Shown: piece by piece, positions 33,828-41,411 of the stretch | Numbering within the stretch: the first letter of the stretch is position 1 | How the letters are laid out: each line of letters starts with the position of its first letter | Source of the DNA: JAZOTM01 sp045657625 | GTDB taxonomy: Bacteria; Bacillota; Clostridia; Lachnospirales; Lachnospiraceae | Direction of reading: 5' to 3' | Length of the DNA stretch: 64,000 bases | NCBI GenBank assembly: GCA_045657625.1 | Contig: JAZOTM010000029.1 | Location: 7,876 to 71,875, forward strand | Program-made: the position numbers and the translations under genes | The notes under the pieces: model-generated | Told to the model about the DNA's origin: nothing | What the model saw: the letters and a program-made list of their open reading frames with translations, nothing else | Databases searched by the model: none

Positions 33828-35108
33828 TTAGTCTAAGTCTTTAAAATGAAATTGCTTCTTTCCGGAAGCGTAATCGCCAACAATATTTCCATGACCAAAG
33901 AGTTTGTATTTGTAGGTTACCAAACCTTCTAATCCAACAGGACCTCTGGCGTGAAGCTTGCTGGTACTGATACCTACTTCGGCTCCAAATCCATAACGGA
34001 ATCCATCGGCAAAACGTGTGGAACAGTTTTGGTAAACACCGGCAGAGTCTACCATTTGCATAAAGTAGTCTGCAGTAGCTTGATCTTCGGTAAGGATACA
34101 ATCCGTATGGTGAGAACCATAGGTGTTAATGTGGGTAACGGCTTCTTTGACGTCGTCTACAAGTTTTAAAGAAACTGTTAAACTCAAGTATTCTTGGTGG
34201 AAATCATTTTCTGCCATGATTTCACATGGAATAATTTGGGATACTTCTGCAGTACCGCGAAGTTTGATGCCGGCTTCCCAAAAAGCATTGGCAAGATCCA
34301 ATAAAAATACCTGTGAAATACTGCGTTGTACCAAAATGGTTTCTACCGCATTACATGCAGCGGTATATTGCGTTTTTGCATCTAATAAAATAGGAATTGC
34401 TTTTTCTAAATCTGCTTTTTCATCTACGTAAATATGACAAACACCATCGGCGTGGCCCATTACCGGAATCTTGGTATGTTCCATAATATATTGCACAAAG
34501 GAATTGGATCCACGAGGAATCAGTAAGTCTACATAGCCTTCGCAAGAAAGTAATTCGTCAATTTCGTTGTGCTGTTCTACCTGAAGTAAACAATCCGTTG
34601 GTAATCCGGCAGAAATAACGGCTTTATGAATGATTTCAAACAAAATCTTATTGGTATATTTTGTCTCTTTACCACCTTTTAAAATGGCGCAGTTGCCGCT
34701 TTTGATACAAAGGGATGCAATCTGAACCAAGGCATCCGGGCGAGCTTCGAAAATAACCCCAATGACACCGATGGGACAAGTGATACGATATAAAGTCAAA
34801 TCCTTGTCTAATTCTCTGGAAAGTAATTTTTTTCCAAGAGGATCCGGCAGTGTGCTTAATTGCTCTAACCCTTTTGTGACATCTTCTAATTTATGTTCAT
34901 CAAACCGTAAGCGCTTCATAATAGAGTCATCTAATCTATTGGCGATGGCTTCAGTTAAATCCTTTTGATTTTCTGCAAAAATCTGTTCTTTTTTTTCTTC
35001 CAAAGCTTTTGCAATGGCCAAGAGGGCATTATTGCGCATTTCATTGGAAGAGGCGGCAAGAACAGGTGATGCGGCCTTTAATTTTTTTGCTTCTTCCTGT
35101 ACGTTCAT
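33828..35108 (-). CDS. proA: Gamma-glutamyl phosphate reductase
   Basis: A 426-residue enzyme of proline synthesis that reduces gamma-glutamyl phosphate to glutamate semialdehyde with NADPH (EC 1.2.1.41). Family motifs: ITCPIGVIGVIFEARPDALVQIASLCIKSGN (quoted in parts: PIGVIGVIFEARPD, IASLCIKSGNC), LIPRGSN, the catalytic-Cys region TAACNAVETILV, and the C-terminal GPVGLEGLVTYKY. Length matches the family. AGGAGG lies before the ATG. No proB gene is adjacent, so proA stands alone here. Confidence 0.95.
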   Translation of the reverse strand: MNVQEEAKKLKAASPVLAASSNEMRNNALLAIAKALEEKKEQIFAENQKDLTEAIANRLDDSIMKRLRFDEHKLEDVTKGLEQLSTLPDPLGKKLLSRELDKDLTLYRITCPIGVIGVIFEARPDALVQIASLCIKSGNCAILKGGKETKYTNKILFEIIHKAVISAGLPTDCLLQVEQHNEIDELLSCEGYVDLLIPRGSNSFVQYIMEHTKIPVMGHADGVCHIYVDEKADLEKAIPILLDAKTQYTAACNAVETILVQRSISQVFLLDLANAFWEAGIKLRGTAEVSQIIPCEIMAENDFHQEYLSLTVSLKLVDDVKEAVTHINTYGSHHTDCILTEDQATADYFMQMVDSAGVYQNCSTRFADGFRYGFGAEVGISTSKLHARGPVGLEGLVTYKYKLFGHGNIVGDYASGKKQFHFKDLD

Positions 35109-35238
35109 AAAAAACCTCCTATTTTCAAATATTTTATGATAAAAACAGAATTTCTACAATCATTTTTCGAAAAGATATCATATAATAATGATACAAGTAT
35201 ATTTCGAACTAGAAATTACTTGGAAGGAGAACGGGCTA

Positions 35239-36417
35239 TTGAAAAATTTAATTTATTATGGATATACAAAAGAATCCTATCAATCCTGTCAGGATCAGAT
35301 TCGGGAAAACAATGGACACATTGCGGTACAAGTGGTGATTCTTACCTTTATAACCAGTATGATTATGGTGTTATTATCCTTTGTGTCGCGTTTCTATTTG
35401 ACACGGTTTCAACAATTGTATATTGCCTATGCAGTGTCATCAGGTGTTTTGTGTACGGTGGCGCTTGCAAAAAATGAATTATTTTATCGATATTCCAAGG
35501 TGTTTGTTTATTTGATTATGTTTTTGTTGAGTAGTTTTGGAATTGCCATTGCAGTCGAAGAAAGTCCGGATCGCACGACTTTGTATGCAGCAATTATTGT
35601 ACTGCAGGCAACTCTTTTTACGGATAATATGGTTACCATGGGCGGCTTCTATGCGTTGTCCCTTCTGGTGTATTTGAATATTACCGGGATTGATAAGCCG
35701 GCAGAGACCTATATTCCCGATGCATTTGTTGCAATTTTGTTTACGGCATTAGCTGTGTTTATTCATTATTATGCGCAAAAGAATCGTATCAAGGGGCAAT
35801 TGGATTATTTGGGAACCCAGGTTTTGATTCGAAATTATCAGGCGACGCAAAGTGAATTGGAAATTCGTTCGAATTTTGACGGTTTAACAGGACTGTACAA
35901 TCGAGGGGCCTTTGTAAATGAGGTGGAGCATGTTTTGAAAAAACAAGATGGAACATACAAAGCCTTGGTTATTATGGATATTGATAAATTTAAAGGAATA
36001 AATGATACATATGGACATCAAGTAGGAGATGAGGCATTGATTACATTTTGCGACGTGGCTCTAGCGACGTTTCATGTAAGAAGAAATGCTGTTTCATGTA
36101 AAAGAGAAGGTCTTGGATCCTATATACCAAAAGAAAATTTGGCGGGACGACTTGGCGGCGATGAATTTATTTTCTTTATTGCAAGCAATCCCATGGAAGA
36201 ATCCTTTGATCAAGGCAGTTTGATGGAAATGTTACGGTTGTTACTGGTGAAATTGAATCGTACACAGGTGGGACCGATTGATAGCTTGAAAGTATCCGTA
36301 GGCGTGCGAGAAATTAAAGATGGGGAAATGGATTTTGATGAATTGTACAAACAAGCAGATGAAGCATTGTATCAGTCCAAGAACCAAGGAAAGAACCAGA
36401 TTACAATCTATAAATAA
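35239..36417 (+). CDS. Membrane-anchored diguanylate cyclase (GGDEF)
   Basis: A 392-residue protein with about six hydrophobic segments in the first 190 residues and a C-terminal GGDEF domain (about 215-390) with intact GRLGGDEF; it should make cyclic di-GMP at the membrane. I choose TTG 35239 because AAGGAG stands ten bases upstream; an in-frame ATG at 35188 has no ribosome site and lies almost on a TATAAT box (35181-35186), so it is probably at or before the transcription start. A membrane sensor without a known ligand domain. Confidence 0.82.
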   Translation: MKNLIYYGYTKESYQSCQDQIRENNGHIAVQVVILTFITSMIMVLLSFVSRFYLTRFQQLYIAYAVSSGVLCTVALAKNELFYRYSKVFVYLIMFLLSSFGIAIAVEESPDRTTLYAAIIVLQATLFTDNMVTMGGFYALSLLVYLNITGIDKPAETYIPDAFVAILFTALAVFIHYYAQKNRIKGQLDYLGTQVLIRNYQATQSELEIRSNFDGLTGLYNRGAFVNEVEHVLKKQDGTYKALVIMDIDKFKGINDTYGHQVGDEALITFCDVALATFHVRRNAVSCKREGLGSYIPKENLAGRLGGDEFIFFIASNPMEESFDQGSLMEMLRLLLVKLNRTQVGPIDSLKVSVGVREIKDGEMDFDELYKQADEALYQSKNQGKNQITIYK

Positions 36418-36501
36418 ACTGACAAAATATTCACAATTTGTTATTTTGTACAAAAACAGATGCATAAAAACTGTAAATAACGTAGAAATGCATATAATTG
36501 A

Positions 36502-36530
36502 TTGACAATTATGAGCCTGGCTGATATAGT
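36502..36530 (+). promoter_or_regulatory. Promoter of a probable small RNA
   Basis: TTGACA (36502-36507), 17-base spacer, TATAGT (36525-36530). The transcript would start near 36537 and meet no sizeable gene before a strong terminator at 36673. Confidence 0.75.
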
Positions 36531-36536
36531 AAAGAT

Positions 36537-36700
36537 ACAAAGAAACACGTAGACAGAAGTGAAGGAGTAGAGGACATGGCGTGTGCTTCATGAAATCGAA
36601 ATCGGATTTTACGTGTGGACGGAGTAGAGAAGGTGGCGCGTGCTTCACTGGATCGAAATCGGGATGAAGAAAAGAGGACTTCTTGTAAGTCCTCTTTTTT
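36537..36700 (+). ncRNA. Candidate small RNA with tandem 57-base repeat
   Basis: A promoter-to-terminator unit of about 165 bases without a convincing protein gene. It holds two copies of a 42-base element (36564-36605 and 36621-36662; 34 of 42 identical) spaced exactly 57 bases, each with GGAGTAGAG, TGGCG, GTGCTTCA and ATCGAAATCGG. The second copy can fold with CTTCA pairing TGAAG. The stretch AGAGGAC in copy one equals the 5' arm of the terminator and could pair with its 3' arm, giving an alternative fold. The rest of the 36418-36864 gap holds a sigma-28-like promoter and a 14-bp palindrome. Confidence 0.6.
36673..36700 (+). terminator. Terminator of the candidate small RNA
   Basis: AGAGGACTT and AAGTCCTCT pair around CTTGT, followed by TTTTTT. 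Confidence 0.9.
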
Positions 36701-36728
36701 GCGCAAATAGAACAAAAAAATGTGTCGA

Positions 36729-36742
36729 AATTGTATACAATT
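36729..36742. promoter_or_regulatory. Palindrome AATTGTATACAATT
   Basis: Perfect 14-bp palindrome 30 bases before the sigma-28-like promoter. Its half-sites ATTGT/ACAAT are the same as in the palindrome at the peroxidase promoter (31362-31373). Confidence 0.4.
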
Positions 36743-36770
36743 AACAAAAAAATATAATTATTTCAAAATT

Positions 36771-36798
36771 CTAAATAATTTATAAAAAAGTTCGATAT
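36771..36798 (+). promoter_or_regulatory. Sigma-28-type promoter
   Basis: CTAAA (36771-36775), 16-base spacer, TCGATAT (36792-36798), close to the Bacillus sigma-D consensus (TAAA, 16 bases, CCGATAT) with one mismatch. It drives the unknown gene at 36865. Confidence 0.6.
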
Positions 36799-36864
36799 AA
36801 TAAAAAGACAATGAGGAAAAAGAGGGGTACAAAAGGACAGCATTCTTGAGAGGAGCGGGTAGTT

Positions 36865-37335
36865 ATGAAGCAAAACTTAAAAGATGAAGACCTTGCAACA
36901 TTGTATCAACAGCGTTTGGAGTCTTGCGTGAGCCGTGAAGAGATCCTATTGTTAAAGAAGGAACAAATGGGAAATTTTATGAATGCGGCAAAGCATATCT
37001 TATTAGGAGAAGATGATTTAAGAGAAGACAAACAGAGAAAGTTAGAAGATTTGTTATTGGACACCAAGAAAATACAGGAAATACATCAGAAATTCCTGAG
37101 TACAGAATTATACGCAGATCTTCCCAGCAATTGTCAGAGCACACAGAAAAGAGGAGACAAGGAAGAATTTGTACATACAAATTCCGATGCTTCGTTTGAA
37201 AATGTGCGTATGGAAATTGAAAGTCTAATCCGGGAGGCGGATATGATTCGAGAAAATCATTTTGTATTGGCGGAGAAAATTGAACTGGATTTAAAACAAC
37301 GACAAATGATATATTCGGAAACGATGTCGGTGTAA
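36865..37335 (+). CDS. Unknown coiled-coil protein, possibly motility-linked
   Basis: I do not recognise this family. A 156-residue hydrophilic, mostly helical protein with charged heptad-like stretches (about 1-80 and 110-150, for example EEILLLKKEQM and EIESLIREADMIRENH) and a short unstructured middle. No signal or membrane segment. AGAGGAG stands before the ATG, and a sigma-28-like promoter and a strong terminator flank it, so it is a single-gene unit probably expressed with late flagellar genes. Size and helical build would suit a FliT/FlgN-like chaperone or FliJ-like protein, but this is inference. Confidence 0.6.
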   Translation: MKQNLKDEDLATLYQQRLESCVSREEILLLKKEQMGNFMNAAKHILLGEDDLREDKQRKLEDLLLDTKKIQEIHQKFLSTELYADLPSNCQSTQKRGDKEEFVHTNSDASFENVRMEIESLIREADMIRENHFVLAEKIELDLKQRQMIYSETMSV

Positions 37336-37337
37336 TT

Positions 37338-37376
37338 AAAAGGAACGAACAGAGGGGGTTCGTTCCTTTTCCTTTA
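37338..37376 (+). terminator. Terminator after the coiled-coil gene
   Basis: AAAAGGAACGAAC and GTTCGTTCCTTTT pair around AGAGGGG, followed by CCTTTATTT. Confidence 0.85.
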
Positions 37377-37469
37377 TTTATGGGAAGTTAGAAAGAAACT
37401 TATGTCTCTTTTATGGGAAGAGAGAGGGATGCAAAAGGGAAAAGAAGTGACAAATGTCCGAAGACACCT

Positions 37470-37498
37470 TGACAATTGTCGTTTCGGAAGGCATAATA
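37470..37498 (+). promoter_or_regulatory. Promoter with operator over its -35
   Basis: TTGACA (37470-37475), 17-base spacer, CATAAT (37493-37498). Palindrome GACAATTGTC overlaps the -35, and another palindrome lies 22 bases upstream. Confidence 0.75.
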
Positions 37499-37504
37499 GG
37501 TTAA

Positions 37505-37560
37505 GAAATACAGCAACTCGGAAGAGGCACAACAGGGTGAGCACCGAGTTGCTATTTTTC
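37505..37560 (+). ncRNA. Very short leader or small RNA ending at a terminator
   Basis: From the predicted start near 37505, RNA runs only about 55 bases before AGCAACTCGG (37512-37521) pairs with CCGAGTTGCT (37544-37553), followed by ATTTTTC. The loop is 22 bases and purine-rich. It is either a small RNA or an attenuator controlling read-through to udp. Confidence 0.55.
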
Positions 37561-37757
37561 TGTAATTTTGAGGTAAAAATAGACAAAATTCCTCGTTTAA
37601 AACTATATAAATTGTAAGAAACTACAAAAATATGGACAAATGTCCTTTTGAAAACTAGAAGATGTGGATAAAATCAAGACATAAAGGGACGGCAAAGAGG
37701 ACAAAGGTCCAAAAAGAAAATTGGACAAAAGTCCGTTCTATTATATAGGAGGAAAAT

Positions 37758-38534
37758 ATGGTTGATTATACAGAAGGTTCTGGAAAACAGTACCATGTTG
37801 GTGTTGGACCGGAGGATATTGGTAAATATGTGATTTTGCCAGGAGATCCGAAGCGTTGTGAGAAGATAGCAGCACACTTTGAAAATCCGGTGTTGGTGGC
37901 AGATAGCCGCGAGTATGTTACATATACAGGAACATTGGATGGGGTAAAGGTAAGTGTTACTTCTACGGGCATTGGTGGACCTTCTGCTTCTATAGCTATA
38001 GAGGAATTATCAAAATGTGGTGCGCATACGTTTATTCGTGTGGGTACTTGCGGAGGTATGCAGGAAGAGGTAGAAGGTGGCGATATCGTTATTTCTACCG
38101 GCGCAATTCGTATGGAAGGAACCAGTCGTGAATTTGCACCGATTGAATATCCGGCAGTACCGGATTTTACCGTAACAAATGCACTTGTAAATGCTGCAGA
38201 GAGACAAGGACTTCGTTATCATGCAGGGGTTGTGCAATGCAAAGATTCTTTTTATGGACAGCATGAACCGGAAGTAATGCCGGTTAGTTATGAATTAGAA
38301 AATAAATGGCAGGCATGGCTTCGCATGGGCTGCTTAGCATCGGAAATGGAAAGCGCAGCACTTTTTATTGCAGGAAGTTTCTTGCGCGTCAGAGTGGGCT
38401 CTTGCTTCTTGGTTGTCGCAAATCAAGAACGGGCAAAAAAGGGATTGCCCAACAAACAGGTTCACGATACAGAACTTGCCATTAAAACAGCAGTGGAAGC
38501 TTTGCGTGAGTTGATTAAAAAAGATCAACAGTAA
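37758..38534 (+). CDS. udp: Uridine phosphorylase
   Basis: A 258-residue nucleoside phosphorylase of the PNP/UDP family that splits uridine (often also deoxyuridine) with phosphate to uracil and (deoxy)ribose 1-phosphate. Motifs: VILPGDPKRCEKIA (phosphate-binding GDPxR), TGIGGPSASIAIEEL, FIRVGTCGGMQ and the MESAALF substrate-binding block. AGGAGG lies before the ATG. It opens the nucleoside operon and carries the palindrome array directly upstream. Confidence 0.93.
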   Translation: MVDYTEGSGKQYHVGVGPEDIGKYVILPGDPKRCEKIAAHFENPVLVADSREYVTYTGTLDGVKVSVTSTGIGGPSASIAIEELSKCGAHTFIRVGTCGGMQEEVEGGDIVISTGAIRMEGTSREFAPIEYPAVPDFTVTNALVNAAERQGLRYHAGVVQCKDSFYGQHEPEVMPVSYELENKWQAWLRMGCLASEMESAALFIAGSFLRVRVGSCFLVVANQERAKKGLPNKQVHDTELAIKTAVEALRELIKKDQQ

Positions 38535-38549
38535 AAGGGGTTACTCATC

Positions 38550-38567
38550 CATCTACTATAGTAGATG
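38550..38567. promoter_or_regulatory. 18-bp palindrome between udp and the nucleoside-binding protein gene
   Basis: CATCTACTATAGTAGATG is a perfect palindrome, extended outward by ACTCAT/ATGAGT. No T-run follows. Probably an intercistronic RNA hairpin for processing or stability; an operator role is possible. Confidence 0.5.
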
Positions 38568-38613
38568 AGTTACAATAAAAAACGGCGAAAGCCACGGAGA
38601 AAAGGAGAACAAT

Positions 38614-39699
38614 ATGAAAAAGAAGTTTTTAGCAGTCGTATTATGCGCTTCAATGGCTATGTCTATGGTAGCATGCGGAAGCACAGACTCAGCTGACAGC
38701 ACAAGTGGAGAATCAGCAGCATCCACAGAAACAGCTGACGCAACTTCATCTGACACTACTTACAAGATCGGTCTTGTAACAGACGTAGGTGGTGTAAATG
38801 ACCAGTCCTTCAACCAGTCAGCATGGGAAGGATTACAGGAAGCAGAAGAAGCTTTCGGAGTAGAAGTAAACTACTTGGAATCTAGCACAGACTCTGATTA
38901 TGCTAGCAACATTGAAACTTTTGTTGACGAAGATTATGATTTAATCATTTGCGTAGGTTACATGCTTGCAGATGCTACTAGAGAAGCAGCAGAAGCAAAC
39001 CCGGATGTTAGCTTCGCAATCATTGATGATTCTACAAATGCAGATTTAGACAACGTTACTTGCCTTACTTTCAGACAGGAACAGGCTTCTTACTTAGTAG
39101 GATATGTAGCAGGTCTTACAACTGAAACAAACAACGTTGGTTTTGTCCTTGGTATGGCTTCTGAAACAATGCACTTATTCGGATATGGATATGTAGCAGG
39201 TGTTCTTGATGCAAACCCAGATTGTACAGTACAGCAGATGAACGCAAACAGCTTCTCTGATTCAGCAATTGGTAAAACAGATGCTACTCAGATGATCACA
39301 AATGGCGCTGATATCATCTTCCACGCAGCAGGTGGTACAGGTCTTGGTGTAATCGAAGCTTGTAGCGAAGCTGGTGATGGAATCTATGCAATCGGTGTAG
39401 ATACTGACCAGAACTACTTAGCTCCAGACTCAGTTCTTACTTCAGCAATGAAGAGAGTAGACGTTGCAGTTTATGATACAGTAGAAGATCTTGTAAACGG
39501 ATCTCTTGCTGGTGGAGAAGTTGTATATGACCTTTCTGCAGAAGGTGTTGACATCGCTCCTACTACAACTCTTTTATCTGACGACGTAATCGCAGCAGTA
39601 GAAGAAGTAAAAGCAAAGATCGTTAGCGGCGAAATCACTGTTCCTACATCTCAGGAAGAGTTCGAAGCAGCTTATGGTGATGTTTACGAATTAGATTAA
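38614..39699 (+). CDS. BMP/PnrA-type nucleoside-binding lipoprotein
   Basis: A 361-residue substrate-binding lipoprotein of the basic membrane protein family. The signal peptide ends in SMVAC near residue 21 with a Ser/Thr-rich linker. Family blocks: IGLVTDVGGVNDQSFNQSAWEGL, ESSTDSDYASNIETF, ADIIFHAAGGTGLGVIEA and AIGVDTDQNYLAPDSVLTSAMKRVD. It delivers nucleosides to the ABC importer encoded by 42279-45818. Codons are biased to CTT, AAC, TTC and ATC compared with neighbours that favour TTG, which suggests very high expression; hairpins flank it on both sides. Confidence 0.93.
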   Translation: MKKKFLAVVLCASMAMSMVACGSTDSADSTSGESAASTETADATSSDTTYKIGLVTDVGGVNDQSFNQSAWEGLQEAEEAFGVEVNYLESSTDSDYASNIETFVDEDYDLIICVGYMLADATREAAEANPDVSFAIIDDSTNADLDNVTCLTFRQEQASYLVGYVAGLTTETNNVGFVLGMASETMHLFGYGYVAGVLDANPDCTVQQMNANSFSDSAIGKTDATQMITNGADIIFHAAGGTGLGVIEACSEAGDGIYAIGVDTDQNYLAPDSVLTSAMKRVDVAVYDTVEDLVNGSLAGGEVVYDLSAEGVDIAPTTTLLSDDVIAAVEEVKAKIVSGEITVPTSQEEFEAAYGDVYELD

Positions 39700-39731
39700 T
39701 TTCTATAAATACTATGTGGGAAACCACTGAA

Positions 39732-39773
39732 AAGAATACCGAATCGGGGGGCAACTCTTGATTCGGTATTCTT
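39732..39773 (+). promoter_or_regulatory. Intercistronic stem-loop after the nucleoside-binding protein gene
   Basis: AAGAATACCGAATC and GATTCGGTATTCTT form a perfect 14-bp stem with a 14-base G-rich loop. The next bases are A-rich, so it is a 3'-protecting hairpin rather than a terminator, favouring high binding-protein mRNA. Confidence 0.7.
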
Positions 39774-39864
39774 AAAAATAAAGAAGGTGAAACGATTTTT
39801 CAGCAAAACTTTTTTTCGGAAAAGAAGGTTTTTCTGAAAGATTGTTGGAAAAAGGAGGAGAATC

Positions 39865-41409
39865 ATGAGACCGATTTCCATGGAACGTGTAGAAAAAACA
39901 CGGGAAGATATTTTAGGGATTATAAAAAGTGCAGAATTGACGCATGAACAAAAAGTAACTTGCCTTGCAAACCAGGCGGATTCATTGCTGGAAGTACTGG
40001 ATTTACCGGAAGGATTAGATGAACTTTTATTTGTTCCGGCAGAAGAGCGATGCATTTGTGATTTATCAGAGGGACATGCACCTTTACGTCCTCGCTACAT
40101 CGCACCGGACTATCAGAAATTAATGAAGGAAGGCTGCAAATATTTGGATTTAAAGGCTCCTACAGATTTGATGGAAGCTTTAAATACCTTGCTAATATTC
40201 TACAAGCATGTACCAAGTGTAACCAATTATCCGGTTTATTTGGGCCAGTTGGATGAATTGTTAGAGCCATTTGTGGATACTGTTTCCGAGGAAATGGCAG
40301 CAAAACTGATAAAAATGTTTTTGCTGAATGTGGACCGTACAGTGTTAGATTCCTTTGCGCATGCAGACATTGGACCAAAACCTTCTAAAATTGCGCATTA
40401 TATTTTTGAGGCAGAAAAAGAATTGCAGGATGCAGTTCCGAACTTGTCATTGAAATATGAAGAAGGCGTTAGTGATGATGCTTATTTAAAGGAAGCGGTG
40501 GAATGTGCCTTGGTATCGGCAAAGCCAAGTTTCGCAAATCACAAGATGTTTGTGAAGGAGCTGTCAGAGAAGTATGTGATTGCCAGCTGTTACAACGGCT
40601 TGTTGTTAGGTGGTGGTTCTTATACCTTGTGCCGTTTAATACTTGGAAATATTGCAAAAAGAGCTGCGTCTATTGAAGACTTTAAGAAGAATCAACTTCC
40701 TTATGTCATGGATGTGATGGCCAAATATATGGATGCCAGAATTAAATTCGAAGTAGAAGAAAGTGGATTCTTTGAAAACAATTTCTTGGCACAGGAAGGG
40801 TTTATTCAGAGAGAAAAATTTACTGCCATGTTTGGTCTGGTAGGTATGGCAGATGCAGTAAATATTTTGTTAAAAAAAGAGGGCATGCAAGGTAGATATG
40901 GACATGATGAAAATGCCAATGCGCTTGGTGTGGAAATTATGGAAATAATAGATGCCTTCAATCAGAATCATACCAATCCATATTGTGAAGGGACCAATGG
41001 ACATTTCCTTTTACATGCACAGGTTGGTTTGGCAGAGGATCAAGGTGTGACTCCGGGAACGCGTATTCCGATTGGGGAAGAACCGGAAGAATTGATTGAT
41101 CAATTAAATGTGTTATCCAAGTTTCATAAATATTTTCCGTCAGGAACAGGAGATATTTTCCCAATTGATTTAACGGTACACAGAAATCCGGAATATGTTA
41201 TGGATATTATCAAAGGCGCCTTCCAAAAGGATTTACGTTATATGTCCTTCTATTCCAGTGATAGTGATGTGATTCGAGTAACCGGGTACTTGGTAAAACG
41301 TTCTGAAATGGAAAAATTAAATGCCGGTAAGGCGGTAATTCAAGATACTACAGCATTGGGACTTGGAGCATCCAAAAATGGACATATTTTGGAGAGAAAG
41401 GTGCGATAG
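39865..41409 (+). CDS. yjjI: YjjI-family glycyl radical enzyme
   Basis: A 514-residue glycyl radical enzyme of the YjjI (DUF3029) type. The C-terminal radical motif IRVTGYLV places the glycyl radical at G474. A candidate active-site cysteine is C242 in IASCYNGLLLGGG. It is much shorter than pyruvate formate-lyase. The reaction is not known. In E. coli yjjI-yjjW lies beside the deo genes; here too it sits inside a nucleoside operon with deoC and deoB, so a task in deoxyribonucleoside breakdown or acetaldehyde handling is plausible but inferred. AAGGAGGAG precedes the ATG. Oxygen would destroy the radical, which fits an anaerobe. Confidence 0.85.
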   Translation: MRPISMERVEKTREDILGIIKSAELTHEQKVTCLANQADSLLEVLDLPEGLDELLFVPAEERCICDLSEGHAPLRPRYIAPDYQKLMKEGCKYLDLKAPTDLMEALNTLLIFYKHVPSVTNYPVYLGQLDELLEPFVDTVSEEMAAKLIKMFLLNVDRTVLDSFAHADIGPKPSKIAHYIFEAEKELQDAVPNLSLKYEEGVSDDAYLKEAVECALVSAKPSFANHKMFVKELSEKYVIASCYNGLLLGGGSYTLCRLILGNIAKRAASIEDFKKNQLPYVMDVMAKYMDARIKFEVEESGFFENNFLAQEGFIQREKFTAMFGLVGMADAVNILLKKEGMQGRYGHDENANALGVEIMEIIDAFNQNHTNPYCEGTNGHFLLHAQVGLAEDQGVTPGTRIPIGEEPEELIDQLNVLSKFHKYFPSGTGDIFPIDLTVHRNPEYVMDIIKGAFQKDLRYMSFYSSDSDVIRVTGYLVKRSEMEKLNAGKAVIQDTTALGLGASKNGHILERKVR

Positions 41410-41411
41410 CC

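Larger units (their letters stand above)
37449..37734. promoter_or_regulatory. Five GGACANNTGTCC-type palindromes upstream of the nucleoside operon
   Basis: Sites: TGACAAATGTCC (37449-37460), TGACAATTGTCG (37471-37482), GGACAAATGTCC (37634-37645), GGACAAAGGTCC (37699-37710), GGACAAAAGTCC (37723-37734). Sites 1-2 are 22 bases apart at the small-RNA promoter; sites 4-5 are 24 bases apart just before udp. The half-site/two-base/half-site layout is that of Crp/Fnr-family boxes such as the PrfA box TTAACANNTGTTAA. This and the two promoters fill most of the 37336-37757 gap. Confidence 0.7.

Noticed and set aside
35188..35239. ATG 35188 as start of the membrane GGDEF protein
   Set aside because: It has no ribosome site and overlaps a TATAAT box, while TTG 35239 has AAGGAG ten bases upstream.
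36537..36700. Cyclic di-GMP riboswitch or other known riboswitch in the repeat RNA
   Set aside because: I find none of the conserved GEMM-I elements such as the GNRA loop with its receptor and the GGACGC core; the repeats do not fit a known class.
37402..37617. A 71-codon plus-strand open frame before udp
   Set aside because: It runs across a clear promoter, an operator and a terminator hairpin, has no ribosome site, and is rich in Arg and Asn as random reading would be.
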